Assembly (NCBI GenBank): GCA_017849455.1
Contig: JAFIGX010000004.1
Location: forward strand, 186,001-250,000
Reading direction: 5' to 3'
Length of the DNA: 64,000 nucleotides
Origin: Pseudobacter sp.
Lineage (GTDB): Bacteria; Bacteroidota; Bacteroidia; Chitinophagales; Chitinophagaceae
The notes under the pieces were generated by a model. The model was not told the DNA's origin and did no database searches. It worked only from the letters and a program-made list of their open reading frames with translations. The translations under genes were made by a program, and so were the position numbers. Positions 26,770 through 35,872 of this stretch are shown here, piece after piece; within the stretch, counting starts at the first letter, position 1; every line of letters begins with the position of its first letter.

Positions 26770-28506
26770 TTATTTCAGGTTTCCTTTTTGTAATTCGTCT
26801 ACGGCATGATTGGCAGCCCTTGCTGTCAGCGCCATGAACGTGATAGAAGGGTTTTGCGTGCCGGTGGAAGTCATGCAGGCTCCATCCGTGACAAAGACAT
26901 TTTCACAGGCGTGCAATTGGTTCCATTTATTGAGCAGGGATGTTTTAGGATCATGTCCCATCCTTACACCTCCCACTTCATGGATATCCAGTCCCGGGGC
27001 CTGCCGGCTATCGTGGATCGCAATATTCTTACAACCTGCCACAGACAGCATTTCCTGGGCCTGTTCGTGAAAGTCTTTTAATATCTTTTCGTCATTATCA
27101 TCATAGTCCACACTGGTGATCAGTTGTGGTATCCCATAAGGATCCCGTTTATCGGGGCTAAGCCGCACATGATTGATCTCTTTGGGAATGGTCTCTCCCT
27201 GCATCATCATGAACACTTTCCATTGACCGGGTTCAGAGATGGCATTTTTGAAATCAGCACCGAGTTGAGGCCCTTCCACAGCGTGCCCCCATCCTTCGCG
27301 TGAAGCCACATAAAAGGTCATGTAACCACGCAGGAAATCCTTATCCTGTTTGCGCACGTTCCGGAAGTTGGGCATCATCACGGCGGTAGGCCGGCGGCCA
27401 TAATAGTAACTGTCTGTCATGCCTTCCATGGTAGCGGTAACTGTACCGCGGTAATTCTGGAATGCAATGTATTTGCCCAGCAGGCCACTGTCGTTACCCA
27501 AACCATTCGGAAAGCGGTTAGACGTTGAGTTGAGTAAGATCAGGTTCGAGTTGAGCGTGGAGCCGTTCACGAAAATGATCTTCGCAAAGAACTCCATCGT
27601 TTCTTTGGTCACAGCATCGATCACCCGCACGCCGGTAGCTTTCTGCTGCTTTTCATCATAGATGATGGAATGCACTACTGAATGCGGGCGCAGTGTAAGG
27701 TTGCCGGTACGTGCAGCCCAGGGGAGCGTCACCGAGTTGGAACTGAAGTACGCGCCAAAGGGGCATCCTCTTTCACAAAGGCTGCGGGCCTGGCATTGTG
27801 AGCGGCCCTGGTGGAGATGATGGGCCTGCGGTTTGGTGAGATGTGCGCAGCGTCCGATGATCACATTACGGTCATTGAAATGCGACATGATCTTTTGCTG
27901 GATCGCTCTTTCACCTTTGTTCATCGTCCACGGTGGGAGGAATTCACCATCGGGCAATGTTTCCAGTCCATCGCGGTTGCCACTGATGCCTGCGAACAGT
28001 TCCACATGGCTGTACCAGGGCGCGATGTCTTCGTAACGGATGGGCCAGTCTACCGCAAAACCATCGCGGGCCGGGCCTTCAAAATCAAAGCGGCTCCAGC
28101 GTTGGGTTTGCCGGGCCCAGAGCAGCGACTTACCGCCCACCTGGTTGGGGCGTATCCAGTCGAAGGGTTTTTCCTGTATATAAGGTTGTTCTTTCTCTTT
28201 AAGAAAGAAATGTTCGGTGGCTTCGCCAAAGGCATAACAGCGGCTGAGCACGGGATTTTCTTCCGTCACCTTCAGTGGCAATCTGCCACGGTGCGGAAAC
28301 TCCCAACTGTTCATCGTAGCGGTCGGATAATCCTTGCCATGCTTCACGTCGCGTCCCCTCTCCAATACAAGGGTCTTGAGGCCACGGTCGCAGAGCTCTT
28401 TTGCAGCCCATCCTCCGCTGATGCCCGAGCCGATCACGATAGCATCGAAATGATGCGTGTCGGCAGTTTTCTTTCCGGTATTGATCTGGAGTGTATCCCC
28501 CGGCAT
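26770..28506 (-). CDS. GMC family FAD-dependent sugar dehydrogenase, catalytic subunit
   Basis: A 578-residue flavoprotein. The FAD-binding motif is FDAIVIGSGISGGWAAKEL (20-38), with a second dinucleotide element LVLERG. Residues 238-248 form C-x5-C-x3-C (CQARSLCERGC), the spacing described for the Fe-S cluster of bacterial FAD-glucose dehydrogenase alpha subunits. The C-terminal catalytic region carries HEVGGVRMG and TGTQNPSITFMALTARAA. There is no leader, and export is presumably piggyback with the small subunit. It likely oxidises a sugar hydroxyl (C1 or C3) in the periplasm. No cytochrome subunit is encoded beside it. Confidence 0.88.
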   Translation of the reverse strand: MPGDTLQINTGKKTADTHHFDAIVIGSGISGGWAAKELCDRGLKTLVLERGRDVKHGKDYPTATMNSWEFPHRGRLPLKVTEENPVLSRCYAFGEATEHFFLKEKEQPYIQEKPFDWIRPNQVGGKSLLWARQTQRWSRFDFEGPARDGFAVDWPIRYEDIAPWYSHVELFAGISGNRDGLETLPDGEFLPPWTMNKGERAIQQKIMSHFNDRNVIIGRCAHLTKPQAHHLHQGRSQCQARSLCERGCPFGAYFSSNSVTLPWAARTGNLTLRPHSVVHSIIYDEKQQKATGVRVIDAVTKETMEFFAKIIFVNGSTLNSNLILLNSTSNRFPNGLGNDSGLLGKYIAFQNYRGTVTATMEGMTDSYYYGRRPTAVMMPNFRNVRKQDKDFLRGYMTFYVASREGWGHAVEGPQLGADFKNAISEPGQWKVFMMMQGETIPKEINHVRLSPDKRDPYGIPQLITSVDYDDNDEKILKDFHEQAQEMLSVAGCKNIAIHDSRQAPGLDIHEVGGVRMGHDPKTSLLNKWNQLHACENVFVTDGACMTSTGTQNPSITFMALTARAANHAVDELQKGNLK

Positions 28507-28510
28507 AGTT

Positions 28511-29758
28511 TTAATTTTTTATTCTTAATGTTGATCGGTAACCATTCCATCCATAGAATAAGATATAAGCGTAGCACATCAATGGCAACAAGAATGCAAG
28601 GCCCCAACTGGAGTGGTCTTTGATCATACCCTGTAAAAAGGGGATGATGGCGCCTCCTACGATAGCAGTAGACAAAAGCCCGGAGGCCTGCATGGTATGT
28701 GCACCGAGATTGGCAACGGCCAGCGAAAAAATGACGGCGAACATCACGGAGTTGCAGAGGCCGACAGCTATCATCGTATAGACGGCGGTATAACCTCCCG
28801 TCATCACCGAGATCGATACCAGCGCCATTGCGCCGGCAGCCACGCAGCACAGCACCCGTTGCGGGCTTATATATTTGAGCAGTACTGAACCGGCCAGCCG
28901 GCCAACCAGCATGCCGCCCCAGTAAAAAGCCACATACTTGTTCGCCTGCTGTTCTCCCAGTCCGGTGACATCTGCAATATAATTGGTGAGAAAAGTACCG
29001 ATCGCCACTTCAGCGCCTACGTACATGAAGATCGCAATGACCCCGAGGCGCAGGTTCCGGAACGCGAATGTGGAACGCAGGGAAGTCCTCTCCTTAAATG
29101 AATTTTCCGTTGACCTACCTGTTTCGGGTAACCGCAATTTGTAGAAGATAATGGCTCCGGCGATCAATGCCGCTGCAATACCCAGGTAAGGTATCCGTAC
29201 TGCTTCACTCGAATCGGCCGCACCTTCGAGGCCCGACAGGATATACCGCGCGCCAAACAATGGGGCCAGCGTGGTGCCAATGGAACCAGCACCCTGCACA
29301 AGTGTAAAACGGGCCGAAGCTGTTTCCGGCGCGCCCAGGACCGTTACGTAAGGGTTCACTGCTACCTGCAACATCACGATACCAAGCGCCAGAATGAAAA
29401 GGGCAGCGAGGAATAAGGCATACTCGTGAACTTTCGAAGCCGGGAAGAACAACAAAGCGCCTGCTGAAGCAATGAGGAAACCGATCATGATGCCTTTTTT
29501 ATACCCGGTCTTCTTGACGAGCATACTCACCGGGACCGAGAACACCGCATAAGCAATAAAGAAATAAAATTGCACCAGCGATGATTCCGTGTAGTTCAGG
29601 GAAAAACCCTGTTTGAAAAATGGCACCAACGAATCGTTGAGACAGGTAATAAATCCTAACGCGAAATATACAAAGGCCAGGATTGCCAGCGCCAGTCCAT
29701 ACCGGCCGCGGTCCGTGGTAGTACGCTCGATCGTTATATTTGGTATTCCTCCTGGCAT
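28511..29758 (-). CDS. FucP-like sugar MFS transporter
   Basis: A 415-residue 12-helix transporter of the fucose/glucose-galactose symporter group. The N-terminus has ALAILAFVYFALGFITCLND, matching the FHS family opening with GF-x-T-x-LND. Further conserved spots are FFIAYAVFSVPVSMLVKKTGYKKG and LGAPETASARFTLVQGAGSIG. It probably brings a monosaccharide or its oxidised form across the inner membrane by proton symport. The stop codon of this gene and the start of the GMC gene are five bases apart. Confidence 0.9.
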   Translation of the reverse strand: MPGGIPNITIERTTTDRGRYGLALAILAFVYFALGFITCLNDSLVPFFKQGFSLNYTESSLVQFYFFIAYAVFSVPVSMLVKKTGYKKGIMIGFLIASAGALLFFPASKVHEYALFLAALFILALGIVMLQVAVNPYVTVLGAPETASARFTLVQGAGSIGTTLAPLFGARYILSGLEGAADSSEAVRIPYLGIAAALIAGAIIFYKLRLPETGRSTENSFKERTSLRSTFAFRNLRLGVIAIFMYVGAEVAIGTFLTNYIADVTGLGEQQANKYVAFYWGGMLVGRLAGSVLLKYISPQRVLCCVAAGAMALVSISVMTGGYTAVYTMIAVGLCNSVMFAVIFSLAVANLGAHTMQASGLLSTAIVGGAIIPFLQGMIKDHSSWGLAFLLPLMCYAYILFYGWNGYRSTLRIKN

Positions 29759-29779
29759 AAGCAGTTTTTAGTTTTTTTA

Positions 29780-31291
29780 TCAGCGCAGCCTGATGCTTCT
29801 ATCCGCGGGCACGGGGTGTGCTTCAGTGCCTTTATATAACCACAGCCCAGGTGTGTCTTTGATCCCCGGAAAACTGACCGATGTATTGGCCGGGACCTTT
29901 CCTGCCAACGTCAGTCGCACCTGGTTGCCATCCACTGTTAAAGAGCGAATGGTCATTCTCAGCTTTTTTCCTTTTTGTTGGAATGCATAGGAAGCAGGTT
30001 GTGTTGCAGATGCGGAATCGATGCGTTTGCTGAATGAGATCAGCCATTCCTGCGGCCCGGTCCGTTCGGCTTTGCGGGGCACTGGTGCGTCTCCATAGAT
30101 ATATCCGCCGAGATGGTATTCATAGGCAGTCCATGCTGCATACTCATATTGTTTTGCAGCATCGCTGAAAGCTGCTACCCATTTGCCGGATTTGATCATC
30201 TGTTTAGCGGAACCGATATCCGCCTGAACAGCGATCGGCAACTGATGCCCCGCTGCACGGATCTGATCATAGAATCCCTGATAGGTCTTCACATAATCAG
30301 GAGGCAGCGCAGCTTCCGGTTTGCCCCAATCGGGCCAGTGCGTCTGGATATAGTGCAGATCGGGTTTTACCTTCGTGATCATGGCGGCCGCATCGAGCCC
30401 CTGGTGTTCACGCAGCAGGCTTACGGATTGCGGCCCTGCATCGAGCCCCAGGCTCCAGGTGGCCACCAATGCTTTCGGGCATTTTTCCCGGATACCGCCC
30501 TGGCCGTTGTACACTTCTGCCAACATATTGTTGACGGCATCTACCCGGCATTGGACCCATTTTTCGTATATGGATGGCTGTTTCTTGAAATAGTTAGCAG
30601 CCGTCGTATCGAGGAATTCAGGCAGATCATAGCCGTATTGTTTCTTGAAGGCAGCGGCAGCCATGGGACCTACATCTCCGTACAACCCGGATTTAATGGC
30701 ATCCCATTCCGGAAAATAGGATTCTGCGAGCTCTATACCATCGAACCCATAAGTGGTCATCAAATTCACCAGTGCTTTTTTCTTCCATTCTACAAATGCA
30801 GGGTTGAAAGGCGAAAAGAAAGTGAATCCATCGGCACCATTCACGCGCTTCAATAATTTCATCTTCCATTGCTCCCATCCTTCAGGCAGTCCTTTGGTAG
30901 AATAAGTGCCATTGCCTAACGTCATCATCCATACGGGAATACCTCTTTGCTGGAAGGCACGGATCAAATCACCATTGACCTCTTTTTCATTCACCACGAA
31001 ATAATGCACGCATTTATAGCCGGCGAGCTCGATCTCGTTCACGATGCTGGCATTGGAACGGTTCTTATAATAGGCAAAACTGGGATCGATCTGGATACTG
31101 GGCCCGTTGAGCGCACGCTGCCGCATTACTTCCGCTGAAACCTTACCTGTTACAGCTTTCGGCCCTTTTGTGGCAGTCCCTTGCCTGGCCTGCAATGGTT
31201 GATGCAGGGCCAATAATCCAACCAGCAACAGGACATGTAGAAAAAGAATATGTCTGATATGTTCGTTTACCATTTTTATTGTTTTATTCAT
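29780..31291 (-). CDS. exported TIM-barrel glycosidase-like protein
   Basis: With the start at 31291, chosen because it avoids overlap with the upstream epimerase gene, this is a 503-residue protein with a signal segment (ILFLHVLLLVGLLALHQPLQA). An in-frame ATG at 31273 is an alternative. Residues from about 50 look like a TIM barrel: IVNEIELAGYKCVHYFVV, VWMMTLGNGTY, FDGIELAESYFPEWD and KALVATWSLGLD. The acidic IELAESYFPE segment could be catalytic. The C-terminal 90 residues form a small beta domain. I do not recognise a numbered glycoside hydrolase family. It may be the actual glycan-cleaving enzyme of the locus, but that is inference. Confidence 0.65.
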   Translation of the reverse strand: MNKTIKMVNEHIRHILFLHVLLLVGLLALHQPLQARQGTATKGPKAVTGKVSAEVMRQRALNGPSIQIDPSFAYYKNRSNASIVNEIELAGYKCVHYFVVNEKEVNGDLIRAFQQRGIPVWMMTLGNGTYSTKGLPEGWEQWKMKLLKRVNGADGFTFFSPFNPAFVEWKKKALVNLMTTYGFDGIELAESYFPEWDAIKSGLYGDVGPMAAAAFKKQYGYDLPEFLDTTAANYFKKQPSIYEKWVQCRVDAVNNMLAEVYNGQGGIREKCPKALVATWSLGLDAGPQSVSLLREHQGLDAAAMITKVKPDLHYIQTHWPDWGKPEAALPPDYVKTYQGFYDQIRAAGHQLPIAVQADIGSAKQMIKSGKWVAAFSDAAKQYEYAAWTAYEYHLGGYIYGDAPVPRKAERTGPQEWLISFSKRIDSASATQPASYAFQQKGKKLRMTIRSLTVDGNQVRLTLAGKVPANTSVSFPGIKDTPGLWLYKGTEAHPVPADRSIRLR

Positions 31292-31313
31292 CAACCTGTC
31301 TATAGATGCCAGT

Positions 31314-32552
31314 TCAGTCTTTCGATGTTCCCTGTTGCAATGCTTCGAAGGTGGTGGCCACCTGGTACAATCCGCGAGGCACATGGAAACATCCTTTCCA
31401 TTTTCCTCCTTTCAATGGCAGCAACACTTCTCCGCGCCTGTTGAGATAACCGAACCATTCGCCGAATTCAGGGTCCCTGAAAAGTTTCCAGGTGTAGTCG
31501 TGCACTTTTTTGAACCAGCGTGCGCAACGTTCATCCCGTGTCAACAGGTATCCTTTGGCAAGGGCCACCAGTGTTTCCACATGTACCCACCAGAGCTTCT
31601 GGTCCCACTCCAGTTGTTGCGGAGGAAAACCTTTGCGGTCCATAAAATAATAGATACCGCCAAACTCCTTATCCCATCCATATTCCAGGGTGTTCAACGC
31701 TATATCGCAGCATTGGCGCACCAATTTCTCATCTCCGATACGTTTGCCGATATCCATCACGAACCACATGGTCTCGATCACATGGCCTGGATTCAGGACG
31801 CGCCCGTCGAAGGAGTCAACCAGGCTGCCATCAGGCGCAACGTTTTCCACCAGCATGCCTAATGCCGGTTGATAAAAAACGTTCATGACTTCATGTACTG
31901 TTTTTTCAAGATGTTCATTGATCCTCTCAGGCTCCAGCAGGTGTTCCATTTCCAGCACGAGGTTACTGAGGATCATGGGTAGCGACAGGTTCTTCAACGG
32001 CCGCGTACCAGGATAGAGTTTATTATAGTCGCCTTTGGTATTGTCTGCGCGGCGAAGGATATTCTCAAAGGTATCGACTGCGATCTTACCATATCCATTT
32101 CCAGGCAAAACTTTATCCATACTGGCGAAGGCCATCGTTGCAAAGCAATCGCTGAAAATATTATAGGGTTGAACCAGTGGTTTACCTTCACGGTTGAGGG
32201 CGAAATACCAGTTACCCTGGCTATCGCGCCCATAGCGTTCCATGAACTTTGCCCCTTCGATGGCCATATCCAGCCATTGCCGTTCAGGCTTCAGGTTTCT
32301 GTACATATAACTGAAGCACCATACCTGCCTGCCCTGCAGCCAGGTGAACTTGTCCGTATCGAACACGCTGCCATCCCTGTCGAGACAGGTGAAAAAACCG
32401 CCAAACTCCTTATCAGGGCTATGTTTCAGCCAGAAAGGAAGGATTTGGCCTGTCAACTCATTTCTGTACATATTGGCATAAGGCGCGTACCAGTTCTCCG
32501 GGTCGATCGTAAGTTCTGCTCCGGCTTCAATGTCCGTTTCGTTTAGTCGCAT
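31314..32552 (-). CDS. AGE family epimerase/isomerase
   Basis: A 412-residue cytoplasmic protein of the N-acylglucosamine 2-epimerase (AGE) superfamily, an (alpha/alpha)6 barrel. Family features are MYRNELTGQILPFWLKHSPD, the FTWLQGRQVWCFSYMY substrate-pocket segment, NPGHVIETMWF and KLWWVHVETLVALA, which supply the catalytic histidines. Members interconvert N-acetylglucosamine and N-acetylmannosamine, mannose and glucose or fructose, or act on cellobiose; the subtype is not clear. It lies second in the locus, 100 bases after the phosphoesterase gene. Confidence 0.9.
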   Translation of the reverse strand: MRLNETDIEAGAELTIDPENWYAPYANMYRNELTGQILPFWLKHSPDKEFGGFFTCLDRDGSVFDTDKFTWLQGRQVWCFSYMYRNLKPERQWLDMAIEGAKFMERYGRDSQGNWYFALNREGKPLVQPYNIFSDCFATMAFASMDKVLPGNGYGKIAVDTFENILRRADNTKGDYNKLYPGTRPLKNLSLPMILSNLVLEMEHLLEPERINEHLEKTVHEVMNVFYQPALGMLVENVAPDGSLVDSFDGRVLNPGHVIETMWFVMDIGKRIGDEKLVRQCCDIALNTLEYGWDKEFGGIYYFMDRKGFPPQQLEWDQKLWWVHVETLVALAKGYLLTRDERCARWFKKVHDYTWKLFRDPEFGEWFGYLNRRGEVLLPLKGGKWKGCFHVPRGLYQVATTFEALQQGTSKD

Positions 32553-32652
32553 GCTTGTCTTGTCTTTATTAATTGGGTAGGTTGTTTACAACACCAAATG
32601 ATTATTTGCAAAGGATAGATGACTGACCGGAAAAGGTTTTTGCGGAGAAGGT

Positions 32653-34119
32653 TTAAGGGAGATCGAGTTCTTCACTGTACCGGTTGCCAAAAGGATCAGT
32701 AGCCTGCACCCTGATCTTTTTTATACCAGGTGCAGGTGTGGCATAGAAAAGGTGTTCGGAACGGCCGGGCCATACCCAATCGTACAGACCTGTGCGGTCC
32801 GACTTACCATAGAGCCGTACTGTTTCTGGGTCCACGCCAATGCCCTGCGTCATAGATCCCTGCGGGATGCCATCGGCGAACCATTCCACTTTCCACTGTT
32901 TGTCGTAGTTCCATACATTGGCCACCAACTGACCAGGGCGTGTGGTATCACTGCCGGGAGGATATATTTTCAACTGATATGACCGGTCATGTCCTACCGA
33001 TTTATAATACCAGCTCAGGCTGTCGCCTTTGATCTCATATACGCCATAACCCATGGGTGTTCCATCATGACAGAGATCGGTGAGCCACCAGGCGCCGCAT
33101 ACGGCGCCGTGAATATGTTGTTGCACTCCATCCTCTTCCAGGTTCTCATTCGTATGTGCATGACCGATCAGCAGGTGCGACCGGAAAGGTTTGAGCAACT
33201 GGTAAAAATGCTTGCGGTTGAGCGTGATATTGCCCGGCTCGTCCTTCGGCATGTTGTAGATCCTTTTTTCGTTGGTGTAAGCGGGTATATGCATTGAAAC
33301 AAAGACCAGGCTTCCCGGCTTTACACGGGAGAGGTCCTGCTCCAGCCAGTGCAGTTGTTGTTCCGTGAGGTAACCGAAATAATTGTAACCGGAACCATAA
33401 TAGAATACGTTATCGAGCACCACATAATGTGCTTTTCCGCGATTGAAGGAATACCAGCCCGGACCGAATGCTTCGTTGTAACGGCGGCTGGAAAGCTCGT
33501 CGCTCCGTACGAACAGGTCCATATCATGATTACCCAACACCTGGAAGAAGGGAATGCCCGTAGCTTCCACTGCTTTTTTATAATCTGTGATGCGATCAGG
33601 TGCGTCCCAGATAATATCTCCCACGGAGAGGCCGTGCACGGGCCCTGTTTTTTTCAGTTCATCGACCAGTTGCTTCGTATCGGGCACAGGCCCTTCCATA
33701 AGTTGTTGGGCATGTTTGGGTGTTTTGATCTGTGGGTCGGCCCAGACGATGGCAAAATGATGCTCGTCGTTCTGAAGGAGTCGGCGAAGGGTGAAATTGA
33801 TCCTCCCCTTTCCTTTTTTGTCTGCATTGATCTTTTTATAAAAAGCAGCGATGCCCTTTTCGCCGGGCACTTCAAAACCGGAGGGCAATGTTATATAGAT
33901 GAAGAGGGATTGTGAGGTGGTGGCGATCCGGTAATTGCCTTTAGCGTCTGTATCCACGATGCTGGTCCCGTCCGTTACGTTGATGCCTGCGAGCGGTTTA
34001 CCTGCATCATCGCGGATAGTACCGGTGATCGTGATATGTTGCAGCACTTGTGCCCGGGAGCCAATAAAGCCCAGGAGGAAGATCGTAGATAAAAGTATGT
34101 TACGGGTCAGAAAGCTCAT
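32653..34119 (-). CDS. exported calcineurin-like phosphoesterase
   Basis: With the start at MSFLTRNILL (34119), this is a 488-residue exported enzyme; an upstream ATG at 34146 would add nine residues before the signal peptide. A carboxypeptidase-regulatory-like module (ITGTIRDDAGKPLAGINVTD) precedes the metallophosphoesterase domain with ADPQ, VGD, GNHD, SMHIPA and GHAH. As in its paralogue at 14200-15804, the first motif has Q in place of histidine. The C-terminal beta domain also matches. It is the first gene of the locus, so the two phosphoesterases bracket the whole operon. The substrate is unknown. Confidence 0.85.
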   Translation of the reverse strand: MSFLTRNILLSTIFLLGFIGSRAQVLQHITITGTIRDDAGKPLAGINVTDGTSIVDTDAKGNYRIATTSQSLFIYITLPSGFEVPGEKGIAAFYKKINADKKGKGRINFTLRRLLQNDEHHFAIVWADPQIKTPKHAQQLMEGPVPDTKQLVDELKKTGPVHGLSVGDIIWDAPDRITDYKKAVEATGIPFFQVLGNHDMDLFVRSDELSSRRYNEAFGPGWYSFNRGKAHYVVLDNVFYYGSGYNYFGYLTEQQLHWLEQDLSRVKPGSLVFVSMHIPAYTNEKRIYNMPKDEPGNITLNRKHFYQLLKPFRSHLLIGHAHTNENLEEDGVQQHIHGAVCGAWWLTDLCHDGTPMGYGVYEIKGDSLSWYYKSVGHDRSYQLKIYPPGSDTTRPGQLVANVWNYDKQWKVEWFADGIPQGSMTQGIGVDPETVRLYGKSDRTGLYDWVWPGRSEHLFYATPAPGIKKIRVQATDPFGNRYSEELDLP

Positions 34120-34278
34120 CAGGCAACCAATTATCGGATCAAACATCGTTTACCGAACTAAATTATGTAATTATTTTATTAATTACTTTTAATTATTAAT
34201 TTTTTTTAAAAATATAATGGTTTAGTAAAGCTGTTAAGCCTGGGGCCTGGCCTCGCCGAAGCTAAGAGGGTAAAATTT

Positions 34279-34306
34279 TAGGCTGAAACGCCTCAATTTC
34301 AGCCTA
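34279..34306. promoter_or_regulatory. candidate operator in the divergent promoter region
   Basis: A perfect 10-base inverted repeat, taggctgaaa (34279-34288) and tttcagccta (34297-34306), with an eight-base spacer. It sits between the ROK regulator gene and the divergent locus, 37 bases upstream of the ROK -7 box. A dyad of this size in this place suits a binding site for the ROK protein itself. The surrounding 34147-34375 is very AT-rich and has no coding potential. Confidence 0.45.
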
Positions 34307-34342
34307 CTTTAAAACAATTTTTAAAAAGATGCTCTTTTGAAC

Positions 34343-34350
34343 TACTTTTG
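34343..34350 (+). promoter_or_regulatory. candidate -7 promoter box of the ROK gene
   Basis: TACTTTTG matches TAnnTTTG and lies 25 bases before the ATG at 34376. The region where a -33 TTTG is expected holds only a run of T, so the promoter may be weak or activator dependent. Confidence 0.45.
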
Positions 34351-34375
34351 GTTTCAGTCACATTATATATATTAT

Positions 34376-35650
34376 ATGCCCAAGGACAGCACCGAAACCT
34401 CCTCAGCTAAAGCGGTAAATAGCCCGCGCAACACTTTCCTGGAAGAATTGTCCGACGAACATGTGACCGGGGTGGCCTATAAGAATATCAACCTTAAAAA
34501 GGAGATCCTTTCCTTTTTCGCAACGCAAGGCAATGCCACCATCGCGGAACTGGCCAAAACACTCAACTCCAGTGTGCCGAAGGTGACCAACCTGCTCATC
34601 GATCTGACCAATGATGGCCTTGTGCAGGAATATGGCAAGATCGATTCTACGGGTGGACGCCGCCCCAACCTGTATGGCCTGGTGCCGGGCTCCGGTTTTT
34701 TTGTAGGGGTGGAAGTGAAAAGGCATTATATCAACATAGGGCTGCTCGATTTCAAAATGAACATGGTGAAGTTCTCCGAAAAAATTCCCTTCCATCTTCA
34801 CAATACAGCAGCATCGCTGGCAGAGTTATGCCAGTTGATCGATGCCGGCATCGCTGAATTTGGCATCCCGAAAGAAAAGGTATTGGGAATGGGCGTGAAC
34901 CTTTCAGGCCGCATCAATTACGCAACTGGTTACAGTTTCAGCTTTTTTCATTTCGATGAAGAACCATTGAGCAAAGTGCTGGAAAAACGGATCGGCATCC
35001 GCACCTTCCTGGAGAACGATTCGAGGGCCATGGCCTATGGTGAATTTGCGTTCGGTGGTGTGATTACGGAAAAGAACGCCCTTTTCATCAACCTCGATCA
35101 TGGTATCGGCGCCGGTATCATGATCAACGGGCAATTGTACTACGGTAAATCCGGCTTTGCGGGCGAGTTCGGGCATATCCCCCTTTTCAATAACGAGATA
35201 CTTTGTCATTGCGGCAAAAAAGGCTGCCTCGAAACGGAAGCTTCCGGTGAAGCGCTCACCAAAAAGTTCAGGCAGAAAATGAAAGAAGGCTCCACCACTA
35301 TCCTGGCCAGGGAAAAAAAGAAACCGGAAGATGTGCAACTGGAAGATATCATAGAAGCTGCCCTGAATGATGATGTGCTGGCCATAGAACTGATCGCAGA
35401 GATCAGCGAGAAACTGGGCCGGGGGATTGCGTTGCTCATCAACCTGTTCAATCCTGAACTGGTGATCCTCGGCGGCGCGCTCTCCGTTACGAAAGACTAT
35501 ATCCGCCTGCCGGTGAAAAGCGCCATCAACAAGTATTCATTAAGCCTCGTCAATAACGATACGCACCTGATAGTCTCCAAACTGGGAGAACAGGCTGGTG
35601 TGGTAGGCGCCTGCTTGCTGGTAAGGAATAAGCTGCTGACGATAGTGTAG
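34376..35650 (+). CDS. ROK family transcriptional regulator
   Basis: A 424-residue regulator, starting at MPKDSTETSS. An upstream ATG at 34337 would overlap the promoter box. Residues about 35-100 form a winged helix-turn-helix (EILSFFATQGNATIAELAKT, then VPKVTNLLIDLTNDGLVQEY). The C-terminal ROK domain has an ATP-binding segment LDHGIGAGIMINGQL and the zinc motif CHCGKKGCLE. Members bind sugars or phosphosugars and repress or activate catabolic genes. It is divergent from the 20-kb carbohydrate locus and is its most likely regulator. Confidence 0.9.
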   Translation: MPKDSTETSSAKAVNSPRNTFLEELSDEHVTGVAYKNINLKKEILSFFATQGNATIAELAKTLNSSVPKVTNLLIDLTNDGLVQEYGKIDSTGGRRPNLYGLVPGSGFFVGVEVKRHYINIGLLDFKMNMVKFSEKIPFHLHNTAASLAELCQLIDAGIAEFGIPKEKVLGMGVNLSGRINYATGYSFSFFHFDEEPLSKVLEKRIGIRTFLENDSRAMAYGEFAFGGVITEKNALFINLDHGIGAGIMINGQLYYGKSGFAGEFGHIPLFNNEILCHCGKKGCLETEASGEALTKKFRQKMKEGSTTILAREKKKPEDVQLEDIIEAALNDDVLAIELIAEISEKLGRGIALLINLFNPELVILGGALSVTKDYIRLPVKSAINKYSLSLVNNDTHLIVSKLGEQAGVVGACLLVRNKLLTIV

Positions 35651-35818
35651 AGATGGGTGCAGCAAATCGAGGACGAAAAAATACCGAATATTCGACATTA
35701 AGATTTTTTTATGTTGAAATGTTAGTCACTATGCTTATTAAATGTCGACTTTTAGCCTTTTTTCCTACATAGCAAGCCCAACACTGCATACAATCTTATT
35801 AGTTGATACGGAACACTA

Positions 35819-35853
35819 AAAGAGGGTGTCCCAAATTATGGGACACCCTCTTT
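35819..35853. terminator. bidirectional terminator
   Basis: A perfect 15-bp stem (35819-35833 with 35839-35853) and a five-base loop aatta, flanked by A and T runs. It lies between the convergent ends of the ROK gene and the giant exported protein gene. Confidence 0.85.
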
Positions 35854-35872
35854 CATAATATCACCAAACAGA

